From contig JANYKC010000039.1 of the NCBI GenBank assembly GCA_025358255.1, positions 1-64,000 on the forward strand: a DNA stretch of 64,000 nt. The letters are read 5' to 3'. The notes below the pieces were generated by a model, which was not told the DNA's origin, did no database searches, and was given only the letters and a program-made list of their open reading frames with translations. The translations under genes were made by a program, and so were the position numbers. Source of the stretch: Spirochaetaceae bacterium. GTDB taxonomy: Bacteria > Spirochaetota > Spirochaetia > Treponematales > Rectinemataceae. Below, one piece after another: positions 34,129 to 43,316 of this stretch. Numbering within the stretch: position 1 is the first letter of the stretch; the number at the start of each line of letters is the position of its first letter.

Positions 34129-35553
34129 CTAGAGTCCCATAGCGGTTTCAAGGGCGATGACCGCGAGGAGGTAATTGCTTTTTGCGGTGGCATAGGTGGC
34201 TTCCGCTGTCGCCGCGTCGACCACGGCCGTCATGAGCTCCTGGTTGGTCGCCGTGCCCATGGAGTTCTGCGCCTTGACAAGGGCGAGCTTGGCGTTGAAA
34301 AGGTCGCGGCTCTGCAGGGCGAGATCGATCCTCCGGACCTGGAGGTCGAGGGTCCACCAGGCGTCGCGGATATCGGCCGCGATCGACTGCTCAAGCTGCT
34401 TGCGCGTCGTCGAGTAGACCCCGACGAGGGCGGAACTCGAAGCGACCAGCGCCGCCGCCGCGCCTGCATCGAGGACAGGAAGGCCCAGCCTCAATCCCAG
34501 CGTCGCATAGTCGGCGTTCCTGGTAGTCGCGGTGCTGGTATCCAAGGCGACATTGAGGCCGCCGGTCAGGTTGATGGAAGCCTGGGATTGTCCCTTGGCG
34601 AGGGCCAGGTCGATCGCGGAGGAACGGCGGCTCAAGTCAGCCTGGGCCAGCTCGATGCGCTTTGCGAGGCCCGTGGAGACCGCGTCCTCGAGGGAAGCGG
34701 CACGGGGCGCGGCATCGGCTATCTCGGCGACCGAAAAGCCCGAGTCGGGAGGCATGCCCAGGAGATTCGCGAGGCGCTGCCGGGCCAAGGCCAGGTCATG
34801 CCTGCTCGTCTCGACATCGAGGTCTGCGCTTTTGGCGTTGATCTGGGCTGTCTGGAGATCGATCGTGGTGGCCTGCCTGATGGCGTAGACCGCCGTGATC
34901 TGCTTGAGCAGCGCCTTTTGCTTGTCGGCGATGCCGAGGCGGAGGGCGAGGGTGCGCTGGGCGGTGAGCATGGTCACATAGGCTTTTTTCACGTTGGCGA
35001 CGATGAGGGAGGCGCTCTGGACAGCCTGGAGCTCCTTCCCTCGAAGGGTCAGGACGCTCTTGTCGACGGTGGCGCGGACTTGCCCGCCCGGATAGCCATC
35101 CCATACCGTCTGGGCGACCGAAAGGCCAAGGATGGTGGAATTGGCGAGGGACGCGAACTCGGAGTTGAAGCCCTGGCTCGCGGTCAGGGCGAGCCTGGTG
35201 AAGGGACTCGTGGAAGCGCCCTTGGTCAGGGTCAGGCCGGCCTGGATCGAGGAGGAGAGACCCGCATTCGAGCCGCCCGCTTTTGCCAGGAGGGCGGTGT
35301 TCAAGGCCGTCGAGTCGAAGCTGAAGCCTTCGTTCATGTTGAGGGCCCCTGAAGCGGCCAAGGCAAAACCGTTCTTGCTTTGGTTGAGGGCATGGGTCGC
35401 GCGCGCCACGTCCAGGTTGCGCGCCGCCACCGCGGCGTCCGGGCCGGCGGCGAGGGCGGCGTCGATGCAGGCGGCGAGATCCAGGGCGGCCTGGGCGGCA
35501 AGACCGCCGATCATGATGAGCATGATCCCGATCAGGCAGACGATGCGTTTCAT
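34129..35553 (-). CDS. TolC-like outer membrane efflux protein
   Basis: A 474-residue outer-membrane channel with a cleavable signal peptide (hydrophobic residues about 3-22, ending GGLAAQA). Two repeated helical halves are seen (about residues 30-240 and 250-470), typical of TolC/OprM proteins with duplicated barrel-hairpin units. The chosen ATG at 35553 begins the signal peptide; the frame continues upstream but has no signal sequence there. It is the first gene of the efflux operon, with a promoter 7 nt upstream. Confidence 0.88.
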   Translation of the reverse strand: MKRIVCLIGIMLIMIGGLAAQAALDLAACIDAALAAGPDAAVAARNLDVARATHALNQSKNGFALAASGALNMNEGFSFDSTALNTALLAKAGGSNAGLSSSIQAGLTLTKGASTSPFTRLALTASQGFNSEFASLANSTILGLSVAQTVWDGYPGGQVRATVDKSVLTLRGKELQAVQSASLIVANVKKAYVTMLTAQRTLALRLGIADKQKALLKQITAVYAIRQATTIDLQTAQINAKSADLDVETSRHDLALARQRLANLLGMPPDSGFSVAEIADAAPRAASLEDAVSTGLAKRIELAQADLSRRSSAIDLALAKGQSQASINLTGGLNVALDTSTATTRNADYATLGLRLGLPVLDAGAAAALVASSSALVGVYSTTRKQLEQSIAADIRDAWWTLDLQVRRIDLALQSRDLFNAKLALVKAQNSMGTATNQELMTAVVDAATAEATYATAKSNYLLAVIALETAMGL

Positions 35554-35559
35554 CGCATC

Positions 35560-35588
35560 AATATATAGACTCAAGTTGCTGTTGTCAG
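35560..35588 (-). promoter_or_regulatory. Promoter of the tripartite efflux operon
   Basis: On the minus strand CTGACA (35583-35588) and TATATT (35560-35565) are 17 nt apart. The -10 box ends 6 nt before the ATG, which would give a leaderless message. The rest of 35589-35793 holds no gene. Confidence 0.6.
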
Positions 35589-35793
35589 TATGAAAAAAAC
35601 GGCATGTTGCGCGGAAGTCGCGCAGATATTGCGCACCCGAATCGGCGGATTTTTCAAGGAACCACGCTGCGCAGCTGTTGTCGAGGAGCTGCCCTTCCCA
35701 GCCGATCGTCGTTTTCTCCCATGCATCCGGCCCAGCGCCGGAGGACCGGATCACGGGACAGCAGGGCGGCCATGTTGCCGGGACGGAAAAATC

Positions 35794-38352
35794 CTAGAAT
35801 ACCAGCTCCATCTGGGGCCTGTCGGCGAACCAGGCATCGACGTCCCAATCGCCGGCCGCGGCGGCCAGGGCCTCGTCAGGCGGGGGCGCCGCGGACCTGG
35901 CCAGGGCCACTGCCTCCACGATCGCGCGGGCGATGGGAAGGAGCTGATGGACGGCGTAATGCTCATAGTCGAGTTCGGCGGAGCTGCGGCGGGATGCGGG
36001 CTCAGGTCCGGATTTTGTCAGCACGAAGGTGACCGACCCGCGCCGCCCCGAACGGCCGAGAAGAAGGGCGGCCTTCACCTGCGGGCTGGAACTCGCATAG
36101 TCCTCGGGCGCCCGCCTGAGCACCTTCCTGTAGACCAGTTCGGCATCGAGCCTGCCTTCACGGAGGTCGGCGGCCTTCGCACGGCAATAGGCCGCAAGGA
36201 CCGACGGGGGCGGCAGGCCAAAGGCCAGGTCGAGGAACTCCATCTGGAAGCGGCGCGCGAGGGGCGTCCAGTCGCTCCGCGCCGCCTCCATGCCCTTGAC
36301 CTCGACGCGATGGCTGCCATCGGCCTCCATCCTGAGGCCGGCATAGCCCTTGGCCCTTCCCCGCGGCGCGCCTTCCTCCGAGCCGATGCCCGGAAGCATG
36401 GCCCGGCCCCGCGAGGAGCCGTTCACGGCGCGCAGGCGAGGGATGAAAAAGCGCCTGTAGATCTTTTCGCAGCGAATCCGAAGATGGGATTCCAGGCCGT
36501 ATTCCCGGCCGATCAGGACGGCCAATTCCTCGTTCAGGGCGGCGGCGAGCTGGGAACCCAGGGCCTCGAGCCTGTCGAATCGGGCCTCGGCACCGAGGCC
36601 GGACTCGACAAAGACGGAATCGGTATCGCCATAGAGGGTCCTGAAGCCCCGGCCTTCGAAAAAATCCCGGGCGAGGAGGAGGAATTTCCGCCCGAAGCTC
36701 GTCACCGCACCCGCGAGTTCGGTCCGCGCATAGCGGCAGCCTTCCGCGCCGAGCACTCCATAAAAGGAATTCTGGAGGATCTTGTACACATAGGCCGCGG
36801 TCTCGTCGCCGTTGGCCAAGGCCCGCTCCCGCTCTGCCGCATAACGCGCGATGGTGGAAGGCAGGATGCCCGCTTCCCGGTCAAAGCGGGCGCCGTTGGG
36901 CGCGATGATGTCGCCGGGAAGGGGGAGCCTGCCCTGGGCCCGCGCATAGGCCAGGGGATCGATGTTGAAGCTCCGCATGAGGGAGGGATACAGGCTTCGA
37001 AAATCGAAGACGAAGACAGCGTCGAAAATCCCCGCGAGGGGCTCGAGGACGGTCCCCCCCGCGGCTCCGGAGACGCGCAGCTCTTCCCGCAGGGGCACCG
37101 CGACGCGGCGCTCCCGCAAGCCTGCGGCATATACCCTCTCGAAGGCGGGGATGCTCGTCCAGGCCAAGTCCAAGGAAAGGCCGGTCAGCGCGGCGCGGGC
37201 CTGGGTCAGGCGGTGGAGCCCGGTCTTGTCGAGGAGGCGGATCACGAGGTCGGAATCCCTGATGCAGTAGGAGCAGAAAGCGGCGGGATCGCTCGCGCGC
37301 AGTCGATCGAGCTCGTCGAGCTTGTCCTCGCCCTCGGCGCTTACGCTCTTCCCTTCGCCGAGGAGGCTTTGCGCTACTGTCTCGAGCCTCATGTCATCGA
37401 AGCGCTCGCCGGAAGCCCTGATGAGGCGCAGGGAATCGATGACGGCGCGGCCGGGGCAGAGGGCCACGAGGCGCTTGCCGCCCCGATCCAGGAGGCGGGC
37501 TGCCTCGTCGCTTCGCCCGAAAGCGAAGGCCACTTCGCGGAATTCGAAACGTTTCGCGAGCACGCGCCAATCGAAATCGAGGATGTTCCATCCCGTGAGC
37601 ACATCGGGATCGATGGCCTGGAAGCGCTCCGCCAGGACGCGAAGGAGACTCGCCTCGTCGGGGAAGGAGCTGACCCTAGGGTCTCCCGTGGGGGGGCCGA
37701 GGAAGAGCGCTTCGGAAAAGTCCGTCCCCGCCCGGCCTTCCGCTCCGGGCAGGGGGGCGCGGGAGACGAGGGAGGCCGCGAGGATGGACTCGTCCCGGTC
37801 TGTCTCGAGGTCGAGGGCCAGCCAGCGAAGCGGGACAATGACGTCGGCCGGCGCAAGCTCCGCCTCGACGAAGACGAGGTCCACGCGCCGCCCTTCCCGC
37901 CCCTCGCCGCGTATCGCGACCCCTCCCCGGATTCCGCGCCGCGAGAGGTAGTCCTCCGCGCTTCCCCTCTCCACGGAAAGCGGCACGACGCCCGCCGACC
38001 GGAGGAGGCGTTCCGCCCTGAATAGCCTTTCCGAAGGGAGGAAGAACCGGGCGAGGGCCTTCCCCGCCATGTCGCTCCAGGGTTTTTCGTCAAGCTCGGC
38101 AGCGCAATCCCCGCCGGACCGCTCGGGCTCCCGCGATGCGTCCGGCCTTCCGCTCCCGGAATCCCCGCCGTCCGCGCAGCCCAGTCCAAGGGCCCGGGAT
38201 GCGCTCGCAACCTCCTCCTCGCGTACCAGAAGGGAGGCGTCGCCCCGGCCGGCGATGCAGGCGAAACTGCGACCGTCCTCGAGCCGGCCCGAAAAAAAGA
38301 GACGGGAGCCGGATTCCCATGCGGCGACGACAAAACCTCGAACTTCCGTCAT
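35794..38352 (-). CDS. polB: Family B DNA polymerase (DNA polymerase II type)
   Basis: An 852-residue replicative/repair-type polymerase. The 3'-5' exonuclease domain has Exo I LDLETDRDES (about residue 172) and Exo II TGWNILDFDW near residue 255. Polymerase motif A is DFRSLYPSLMRSFNIDP near residue 455, motif B is KILQNSFYGVLGA near residue 525 and motif C is YGDTDSVFVE near residue 577. It resembles E. coli Pol II, which acts at stalled forks and under SOS. The start at 38352 has an extended TGCTATACT -10 element ending 7 nt before the ATG. It is divergent from thrA. Confidence 0.9.
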   Translation of the reverse strand: MTEVRGFVVAAWESGSRLFFSGRLEDGRSFACIAGRGDASLLVREEEVASASRALGLGCADGGDSGSGRPDASREPERSGGDCAAELDEKPWSDMAGKALARFFLPSERLFRAERLLRSAGVVPLSVERGSAEDYLSRRGIRGGVAIRGEGREGRRVDLVFVEAELAPADVIVPLRWLALDLETDRDESILAASLVSRAPLPGAEGRAGTDFSEALFLGPPTGDPRVSSFPDEASLLRVLAERFQAIDPDVLTGWNILDFDWRVLAKRFEFREVAFAFGRSDEAARLLDRGGKRLVALCPGRAVIDSLRLIRASGERFDDMRLETVAQSLLGEGKSVSAEGEDKLDELDRLRASDPAAFCSYCIRDSDLVIRLLDKTGLHRLTQARAALTGLSLDLAWTSIPAFERVYAAGLRERRVAVPLREELRVSGAAGGTVLEPLAGIFDAVFVFDFRSLYPSLMRSFNIDPLAYARAQGRLPLPGDIIAPNGARFDREAGILPSTIARYAAERERALANGDETAAYVYKILQNSFYGVLGAEGCRYARTELAGAVTSFGRKFLLLARDFFEGRGFRTLYGDTDSVFVESGLGAEARFDRLEALGSQLAAALNEELAVLIGREYGLESHLRIRCEKIYRRFFIPRLRAVNGSSRGRAMLPGIGSEEGAPRGRAKGYAGLRMEADGSHRVEVKGMEAARSDWTPLARRFQMEFLDLAFGLPPPSVLAAYCRAKAADLREGRLDAELVYRKVLRRAPEDYASSSPQVKAALLLGRSGRRGSVTFVLTKSGPEPASRRSSAELDYEHYAVHQLLPIARAIVEAVALARSAAPPPDEALAAAAGDWDVDAWFADRPQMELVF

Positions 38353-38359
38353 GGGGACG

Positions 38360-38412
38360 AGTATAGCACGCGCGGCCGGCGGCTTGACCCTGGAGGGCCG
38401 AGCCACTACTAT
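38360..38412. promoter_or_regulatory. Overlapping divergent promoters of polB and thrA
   Basis: For polB (minus), TATACT at 38360-38365 is preceded by TG one base upstream (extended -10) but has no good -35. For thrA (plus), TTGACC at 38384-38389 and TACTAT at 38407-38412 lie 17 nt apart. Confidence 0.45.
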
Positions 38413-38441
38413 CCAGAGAAACGCGAAGCTAGGGGTCTCCT

Positions 38442-41027
38442 GTGAAGGTACTGAAATTCGGCGGCGCTTCGGTGGGAAGCCCTGAGGCGATCCGCAGGTT
38501 GGCCGACATTGTCCATGGCTGTCCTGGTTCGGTGATCGTGGTCTCGGCTTTTTCCGGAGTGACGGACCAGATAATAGCGGTCGCCCGCCTCGCCGTGGCA
38601 AGGCCAAGGAAGCCTATGGATACGACGGCGGAAGCGGCCTGGGCCTCCGGCGCGGCGGCCCGCGGCGCGGCGGCCCGCGGCGCGACGGCCCGCGGCGCGG
38701 CGGCCCGCGGCGCGGCGGCAGCCGAAGTCCCCGCCCCCCTGTGGATCGCCGGTTTCGAAGCCATCGCCACACGCCACCGCGAGGCGCTGGCCGAGCTCTG
38801 CGCGCATCCGGGGGCGCAGGAAGCCGCGGGCGAGGTCGAGGCCCTCCTCAGGGAATTCCGCGAACTCCTCTCGGGCCTGGCCCTCCTCCGCGACCTTTCG
38901 GCACGCAGCCTAGATCTCCTCATGAGCTTCGGGGAGAGGCTCAGCGCGGTGATCATCGCGGCGGCCCTGGTCGAGCGTGGCATGAAGGCCCTCGCCGTCG
39001 ATGCCCGCGACCTCATCATCGCCGAAGGCGCCTTCGGCGACGCCAGGCCCAATCGGAACGCCACCGCCCGTGCCGTCAACGCCCGGCTCGGGCCCATCCT
39101 CAAGGCATCGGACCCTTGCCCCGTCTACCCGGTAGTGACCGGCTTCATAGCCGCGAACGACCAGGGGGACACCCTCACCCTCGGCAGGGGAGGTTCCGAC
39201 TACAGCGCCGCCGTCATCGCCGCCGCCTTGGGCGCCGAATCGCTCGAGGTCTGGACGGACGTGAACGGCATCATGACGGCCGACCCGCGCAAGGTCGCCG
39301 CGGCCTTCAGCATCGATGCCCTCAGCTACAAGGAGGCGATGGAGCTCTCCCATTTCGGCGCCAAGGTGATCCATCCCTCCGCCATCCAATCCGCCTTCGA
39401 GCGCGGGATTCCCATCCGCATCAGGAACACCTTCGACCCCGCGCTTCCGGGGACCCTCATCACCTTCGATCCGGAATCCTCGGGCCTCCCGATACGCGGG
39501 ATGAGCTCCATATCGCCCGTCTCCCTCGTCCTGGTCCAGGGTCCGGGCATGGTGGGAGCGGCGGGGCGCCTCTTCGGTTGCCTGTCCCGGCAGGGCGTCA
39601 ACGTCATCCTCATATCCCAGGCCTCGAGCCAGCGGTCCATCTGCTTCGCCGTGATGCCCGCCGACCAGGCGGTCGCCCTCAGCTCGATCCAGGAGGAGTT
39701 CAGCCAGGAGCTCTCCGACGGAAGGATGGAAAAGCCCCTCTGCGAAGGCGGAAAGGCGGTCATCGCCGTGGTGGGAGAGCGCATGCGCCGCACCCCGGGG
39801 ATCTCGGGGAGGATCTTCCATGCCCTGGGCCGCGCTGGCGTGAACGTGTCGGCCATCGCGCAAGGGTCGAGCGAGCTCAACGTCTCGGCCGTCATCGACG
39901 GCGCCGACGAGGCCAAGGCCCTCCGTGGAATCCATGACGCCTTCTTCCTCGCGGGGAGCAGGTCCGTGTCGGTCTTCCTCGTCGGCCACGGCCTCGTGGG
40001 CGGAACCCTCCTGGACCAGCTGCAAGGCCATGCCGAAATCCTCTGCCGGGACCATCTCGTGCGCATCAAGGTCGTCGGAATAGCCGATCGCCGCAAGATG
40101 CTCATCGACGAGGCCGGCATCGACCTTGAAGGCTGGCGGGCACGCCTCGAGGCGAACGGAACGGGCGCGAGCCTCGGGGAGTTCGCCGCGAGGGCCCGTG
40201 CCCTGGACCCCGCCAACGCGGTCTTCGTGGACTGCAGCGCCTCGGATGAGGTGCCAGGCTACTACGCCGGACTCCTCCGTTCCTCGGTGGCCATCGTGAC
40301 GCCCAACAAGAGGGGCAACTCGGGAAGCATGGCCGTGTGGGATGAGCTCGCGAGGATTTCAAGGGAGACAGGAAGGCCCTACCTCTACGAGACGACCGTA
40401 GGGGCGGGCCTGCCCATCATCTCGACCCTGGAGGACCTCGGGGTATCGGGAGACCGCGTGCTCCGCATGGACGCCATGCTCTCGGGAACCATAGGCTATA
40501 TCATGTCCAATTATGACGGGAATACGAGCATCTCCCGGCTGGTGGGGAAGGCGCACAAGCTCGGCTATACCGAACCCGACCCGAGGGAGGACCTGGGCGC
40601 GATGGATTTCGCAAGGAAGGCCCTCATCCTCGCGCGGAAAGCCGGCTTCCCCTTCGAACACCGCGACATCAGGATCGAGGCCATGATTTCGGAGGCCTGC
40701 ACAAAGGCGGCAAGCCTCCAGGACTTCCTTGCCAGGCTCGAAGAGGAGGAAGGCACCTTCCTGGCGAGGTTCAAGTCCGCCAAGGCGAAGCGCATGAGCC
40801 TTGTCTATGCGGCGTCCATCAACAGGGAAGGCATAGAACTGGGCTTCCGCGAAGTGGGGCCGGGGGATCCCCTCCATGGCTTGCGTGACGCGGAGAATGT
40901 CGTCTCGTTCACGACGGATCGGTACGCCACCCTTCCCCTCGTCGTGCGCGGCCCCGGAGCCGGGGCGATGGTCACCGCAGCCGGCATCCTGGCGGACATC
41001 GTCAAGGTGGCCAGACAGGGCGATTAG
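38442..41027 (+). CDS. thrA: Bifunctional aspartokinase / homoserine dehydrogenase
   Basis: An 861-residue fusion enzyme that catalyses the first and third steps of the aspartate-to-threonine/methionine branch. The aspartokinase part begins KFGGASVG and contains the catalytic FxRxxSDYSA-like GRGGSDYSAAV (about residue 246) and KVIHPSAI near residue 306. Two ACT domains follow (about residues 345-500). The homoserine dehydrogenase part has the VGHGLVGGTLLDQL nucleotide loop near residue 510 and the TVGAGLPIISTLEDL substrate segment near residue 647. An unusual Ala/Gly/Arg repeat occupies residues 70-94. It starts at GTG with a weak AGGGG site. Confidence 0.93.
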   Translation: MKVLKFGGASVGSPEAIRRLADIVHGCPGSVIVVSAFSGVTDQIIAVARLAVARPRKPMDTTAEAAWASGAAARGAAARGATARGAAARGAAAAEVPAPLWIAGFEAIATRHREALAELCAHPGAQEAAGEVEALLREFRELLSGLALLRDLSARSLDLLMSFGERLSAVIIAAALVERGMKALAVDARDLIIAEGAFGDARPNRNATARAVNARLGPILKASDPCPVYPVVTGFIAANDQGDTLTLGRGGSDYSAAVIAAALGAESLEVWTDVNGIMTADPRKVAAAFSIDALSYKEAMELSHFGAKVIHPSAIQSAFERGIPIRIRNTFDPALPGTLITFDPESSGLPIRGMSSISPVSLVLVQGPGMVGAAGRLFGCLSRQGVNVILISQASSQRSICFAVMPADQAVALSSIQEEFSQELSDGRMEKPLCEGGKAVIAVVGERMRRTPGISGRIFHALGRAGVNVSAIAQGSSELNVSAVIDGADEAKALRGIHDAFFLAGSRSVSVFLVGHGLVGGTLLDQLQGHAEILCRDHLVRIKVVGIADRRKMLIDEAGIDLEGWRARLEANGTGASLGEFAARARALDPANAVFVDCSASDEVPGYYAGLLRSSVAIVTPNKRGNSGSMAVWDELARISRETGRPYLYETTVGAGLPIISTLEDLGVSGDRVLRMDAMLSGTIGYIMSNYDGNTSISRLVGKAHKLGYTEPDPREDLGAMDFARKALILARKAGFPFEHRDIRIEAMISEACTKAASLQDFLARLEEEEGTFLARFKSAKAKRMSLVYAASINREGIELGFREVGPGDPLHGLRDAENVVSFTTDRYATLPLVVRGPGAGAMVTAAGILADIVKVARQGD
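38649..38720 (+). repeat. 15-bp tandem repeat inside thrA
   Basis: About 4.8 copies of GGCGCGGCGGCCCGC, the third with one change, encode (G-A/T-A-A/R) repeats at residues 70-94 of the aspartokinase domain. The unit is a multiple of three, so the frame is kept. Confidence 0.85.
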
Positions 41028-41109
41028 GCCGGCCGCATGGCGTTGACTCGATGAATTCCCGGATGGTAGCCTCTCCTGGGGGCGATATGGAGCAAGACAG
41101 GATTTACCC

Positions 41110-41862
41110 GTGCGCGTGACCCTCTTGCAGTATGCCCCGGCATGGGAGGACAGGCAGGTTTCCCGGGAGAAGGTGGCCGCCCTTGTCGCGGGCCTTTCCA
41201 CGGACTGGCTCGTCCTCCCCGAGATGGCCCTGAGCGGCTTCACGATGGACCGCGCGGCCGCGACCTGGGACGCGTCGGACGAGGCCTTCTTCGCGGGACT
41301 CGCGAAGGAGCTTCGCTGCGCCATCTCGGTCGGCGCGGTGCGCGACCGTCACAATGTCTGCCTCGTCTTCGGACCGGAAGGCAGGATCCTGGCAAGCTAC
41401 GCGAAGCGCCACCTTTTCTCCTACGCCGGAGAGGAGGCCCGCTACGATGCCGGCCGTGAGCCGCGGTCTTACGAGCTGTCCGGCCTCAGGATCTCCCAGT
41501 CCATCTGCTACGACCTCCGTTTCCCCGCCGATTTCTGGCAGGAGGCCCCCAACGTGGACGCCTTCTGCGTGATCGCCGCGTGGGGAGGCAAGCGGGCCGA
41601 GCACTGGAGGCTTCTCCTGCGCGCCCGCGCCATCGAGAACCAGTGCTTCGCCATCGGCGTGAACCGCATCGGCATCGAGCCTTCCGGCCTTCCGCCCGGC
41701 GTGGAATACAGCGGGGATTCGGCCGTCATCGATCCGCAGGGACGCACCCTCCTGGACTGCGGAAGCGCGGAAGGCGCATTTTCGGTGGAGATCGATCCCG
41801 CGGCGGTCGCCCAATGGCGGTCCGCCTTTCCCGCGCTCAAAGACAGGCGAGCCCAGGCATGA
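41110..41862 (+). CDS. Nitrilase-superfamily amidohydrolase (omega-amidase-like)
   Basis: A 250-residue carbon-nitrogen hydrolase. The Glu-Lys-Cys triad is visible: E in LVLPEMALSGF (about residue 38), K in YAKRHLFSYAGE near residue 99 and Cys in SICYDLRFP near residue 138. The RFPADFWQ context is like YafV/omega-amidase, which hydrolyses alpha-ketoglutaramate and related amides. It starts at GTG 41110. The stop overlaps the next gene by ATGA, so it belongs to the oxidoreductase operon. A separate promoter after thrA is possible within 41028-41109. Confidence 0.85.
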   Translation: MRVTLLQYAPAWEDRQVSREKVAALVAGLSTDWLVLPEMALSGFTMDRAAATWDASDEAFFAGLAKELRCAISVGAVRDRHNVCLVFGPEGRILASYAKRHLFSYAGEEARYDAGREPRSYELSGLRISQSICYDLRFPADFWQEAPNVDAFCVIAAWGGKRAEHWRLLLRARAIENQCFAIGVNRIGIEPSGLPPGVEYSGDSAVIDPQGRTLLDCGSAEGAFSVEIDPAAVAQWRSAFPALKDRRAQA

Positions 41863-43316
41863 GCTACGACATCATCATCGTCGGAGGTGGCGTGGTAGGC
41901 TCGGCGATCGCCTGGGAGCTCGCGCACTTCACCCCCGGCGTGCTGGTCCTCGAAAAGGAAGGCGATGTCGCCGAAGGCATCAGCAAGGCCAATTCGGGCG
42001 TCATCCACGCCGGCTTCAACGTGAGGACCGGCTCGCTCAAGGCGCGCCTCAACATCGAGGGCCTCTCCTTTTTCCCCCGGATCTGCGAGGAGCTCAAGGT
42101 CCCCTTCAGGGCCACGGGAAAGCTCGTCGTGGCCAAGGACAGGAGCGAACTGCCCTACCTGGAAAAACTCCTGGACCAGGGCCGCGCGAACGGCTCGCCG
42201 GGGCTTTCGATCATCGACGGCGAAGGCATCAGGCGGATCGAGCCCCTGGTCCGAGGGTCCTATGCCCTCCATTCGGCGCGCACCGCGGTGATTTCGCCCC
42301 AGGAGTTCACCATCGCCCTGGCGGAGAATGCGCGTGCCAACGGCGTTGATTTCCGTTTCCATGCGGAAGTCTCCTCCATCCGGAAGGTCGAGGGGGGATT
42401 CCTTGCTTCCACAGTGGATGGCCGCGGCTTCCTTGCGCGCGTCGTGATCAACTGCGCGGGACTGCGCTCCGCATCCGTGCACTCCATGGTCGAAGCCCAC
42501 GACCGGTCGATCCACCCCTGCCGCGGCGAGTATTTTGTCCTGGACCGGGTCCCGCCGTCCTTCCTGAAAACGGCGGTCTATCCCGTGCCTCCCGCCGATG
42601 GCCGCGGCCTGGGCATCCATGTGACCCCGACCACGGAGGGCAACATCATCCTCGGACCCTCGGCGGAATTCATCGACGATGCCGAGGACACGGCCACCAC
42701 CAAGGCGGTCATGGACAGCCTGAAGCGGGAAGCCCGCGAACTCATACCGGAGCTATCGAACATACCAATTATCCGTTCCTACGCGGGCATCAGGCCCAAG
42801 CTCTTCGTGGCAGGCGGCGGCACGACCTTCGAGGACTTTGTCATCGAGGAAGCGCCGGGCAGCCCCGGCTTCATCTCGCTGGTCGGCATCGAGTCGCCCG
42901 GCCTGACCTCGGCGCCCGCGATCGCCAGGCATGTGGTGGAGAGCCTGGTCTCGCGGCGCATCAAGCTCTCGCCCCGGGAAGGATACCTCGAAGGCAGGCG
43001 CGTCGCGCCGCGCGTGGCTGACCTGGAGGCGGACGAGATCGGGAGGGCCTACGACGCGGATCCTGCCTGCGGCGAGCTGGTCTGCCGCTGCAACCACGTC
43101 TCCAAGGCAGAGATACTCGCTGCCCTGGACAATCCCCTGGGCTCGAGGAGCCTCGGCGCCGTGAAGAAAAGGACCCACGCGATGATGGGCCGCTGCCAAG
43201 GGGGGTTCTGCCTGCCCAAGATCCTCGACCTGATGATCGACGGCATGGGGATGTCCCCGGACGAGGCCGTGCTCAACGCGAAGGACAGCGCCGTGGTGGT
43301 GGGCCATGAGGCTTGA
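41859..43316 (+). CDS. GlpA-like FAD oxidoreductase with a BFD-type 2Fe-2S domain
   Basis: A 485-residue protein. The N-terminal DAO fold starts IIIVGGGVVGSAIAWELA, then ISKANSGVIHAGFN. The C-terminal domain has CGELVCRCNHVSKAEI and MMGRCQGGFC, the four Cys of a bacterioferritin-associated-ferredoxin-like [2Fe-2S] domain. It resembles anaerobic glycerol-3-phosphate dehydrogenase GlpA and the LhgO/GlpA-like group found in fermenters. Which hydroxy acid or glycerol phosphate it oxidises is not known. It overlaps the next gene by 11 nt; the two are likely subunits. Confidence 0.85.
   Translation: MSYDIIIVGGGVVGSAIAWELAHFTPGVLVLEKEGDVAEGISKANSGVIHAGFNVRTGSLKARLNIEGLSFFPRICEELKVPFRATGKLVVAKDRSELPYLEKLLDQGRANGSPGLSIIDGEGIRRIEPLVRGSYALHSARTAVISPQEFTIALAENARANGVDFRFHAEVSSIRKVEGGFLASTVDGRGFLARVVINCAGLRSASVHSMVEAHDRSIHPCRGEYFVLDRVPPSFLKTAVYPVPPADGRGLGIHVTPTTEGNIILGPSAEFIDDAEDTATTKAVMDSLKREARELIPELSNIPIIRSYAGIRPKLFVAGGGTTFEDFVIEEAPGSPGFISLVGIESPGLTSAPAIARHVVESLVSRRIKLSPREGYLEGRRVAPRVADLEADEIGRAYDADPACGELVCRCNHVSKAEILAALDNPLGSRSLGAVKKRTHAMMGRCQGGFCLPKILDLMIDGMGMSPDEAVLNAKDSAVVVGHEA

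Noticed and set aside
38649..38720. CRISPR-like array
   Set aside because: Units are contiguous 15-mers without spacers and lie inside a gene; no cas genes are in the window.
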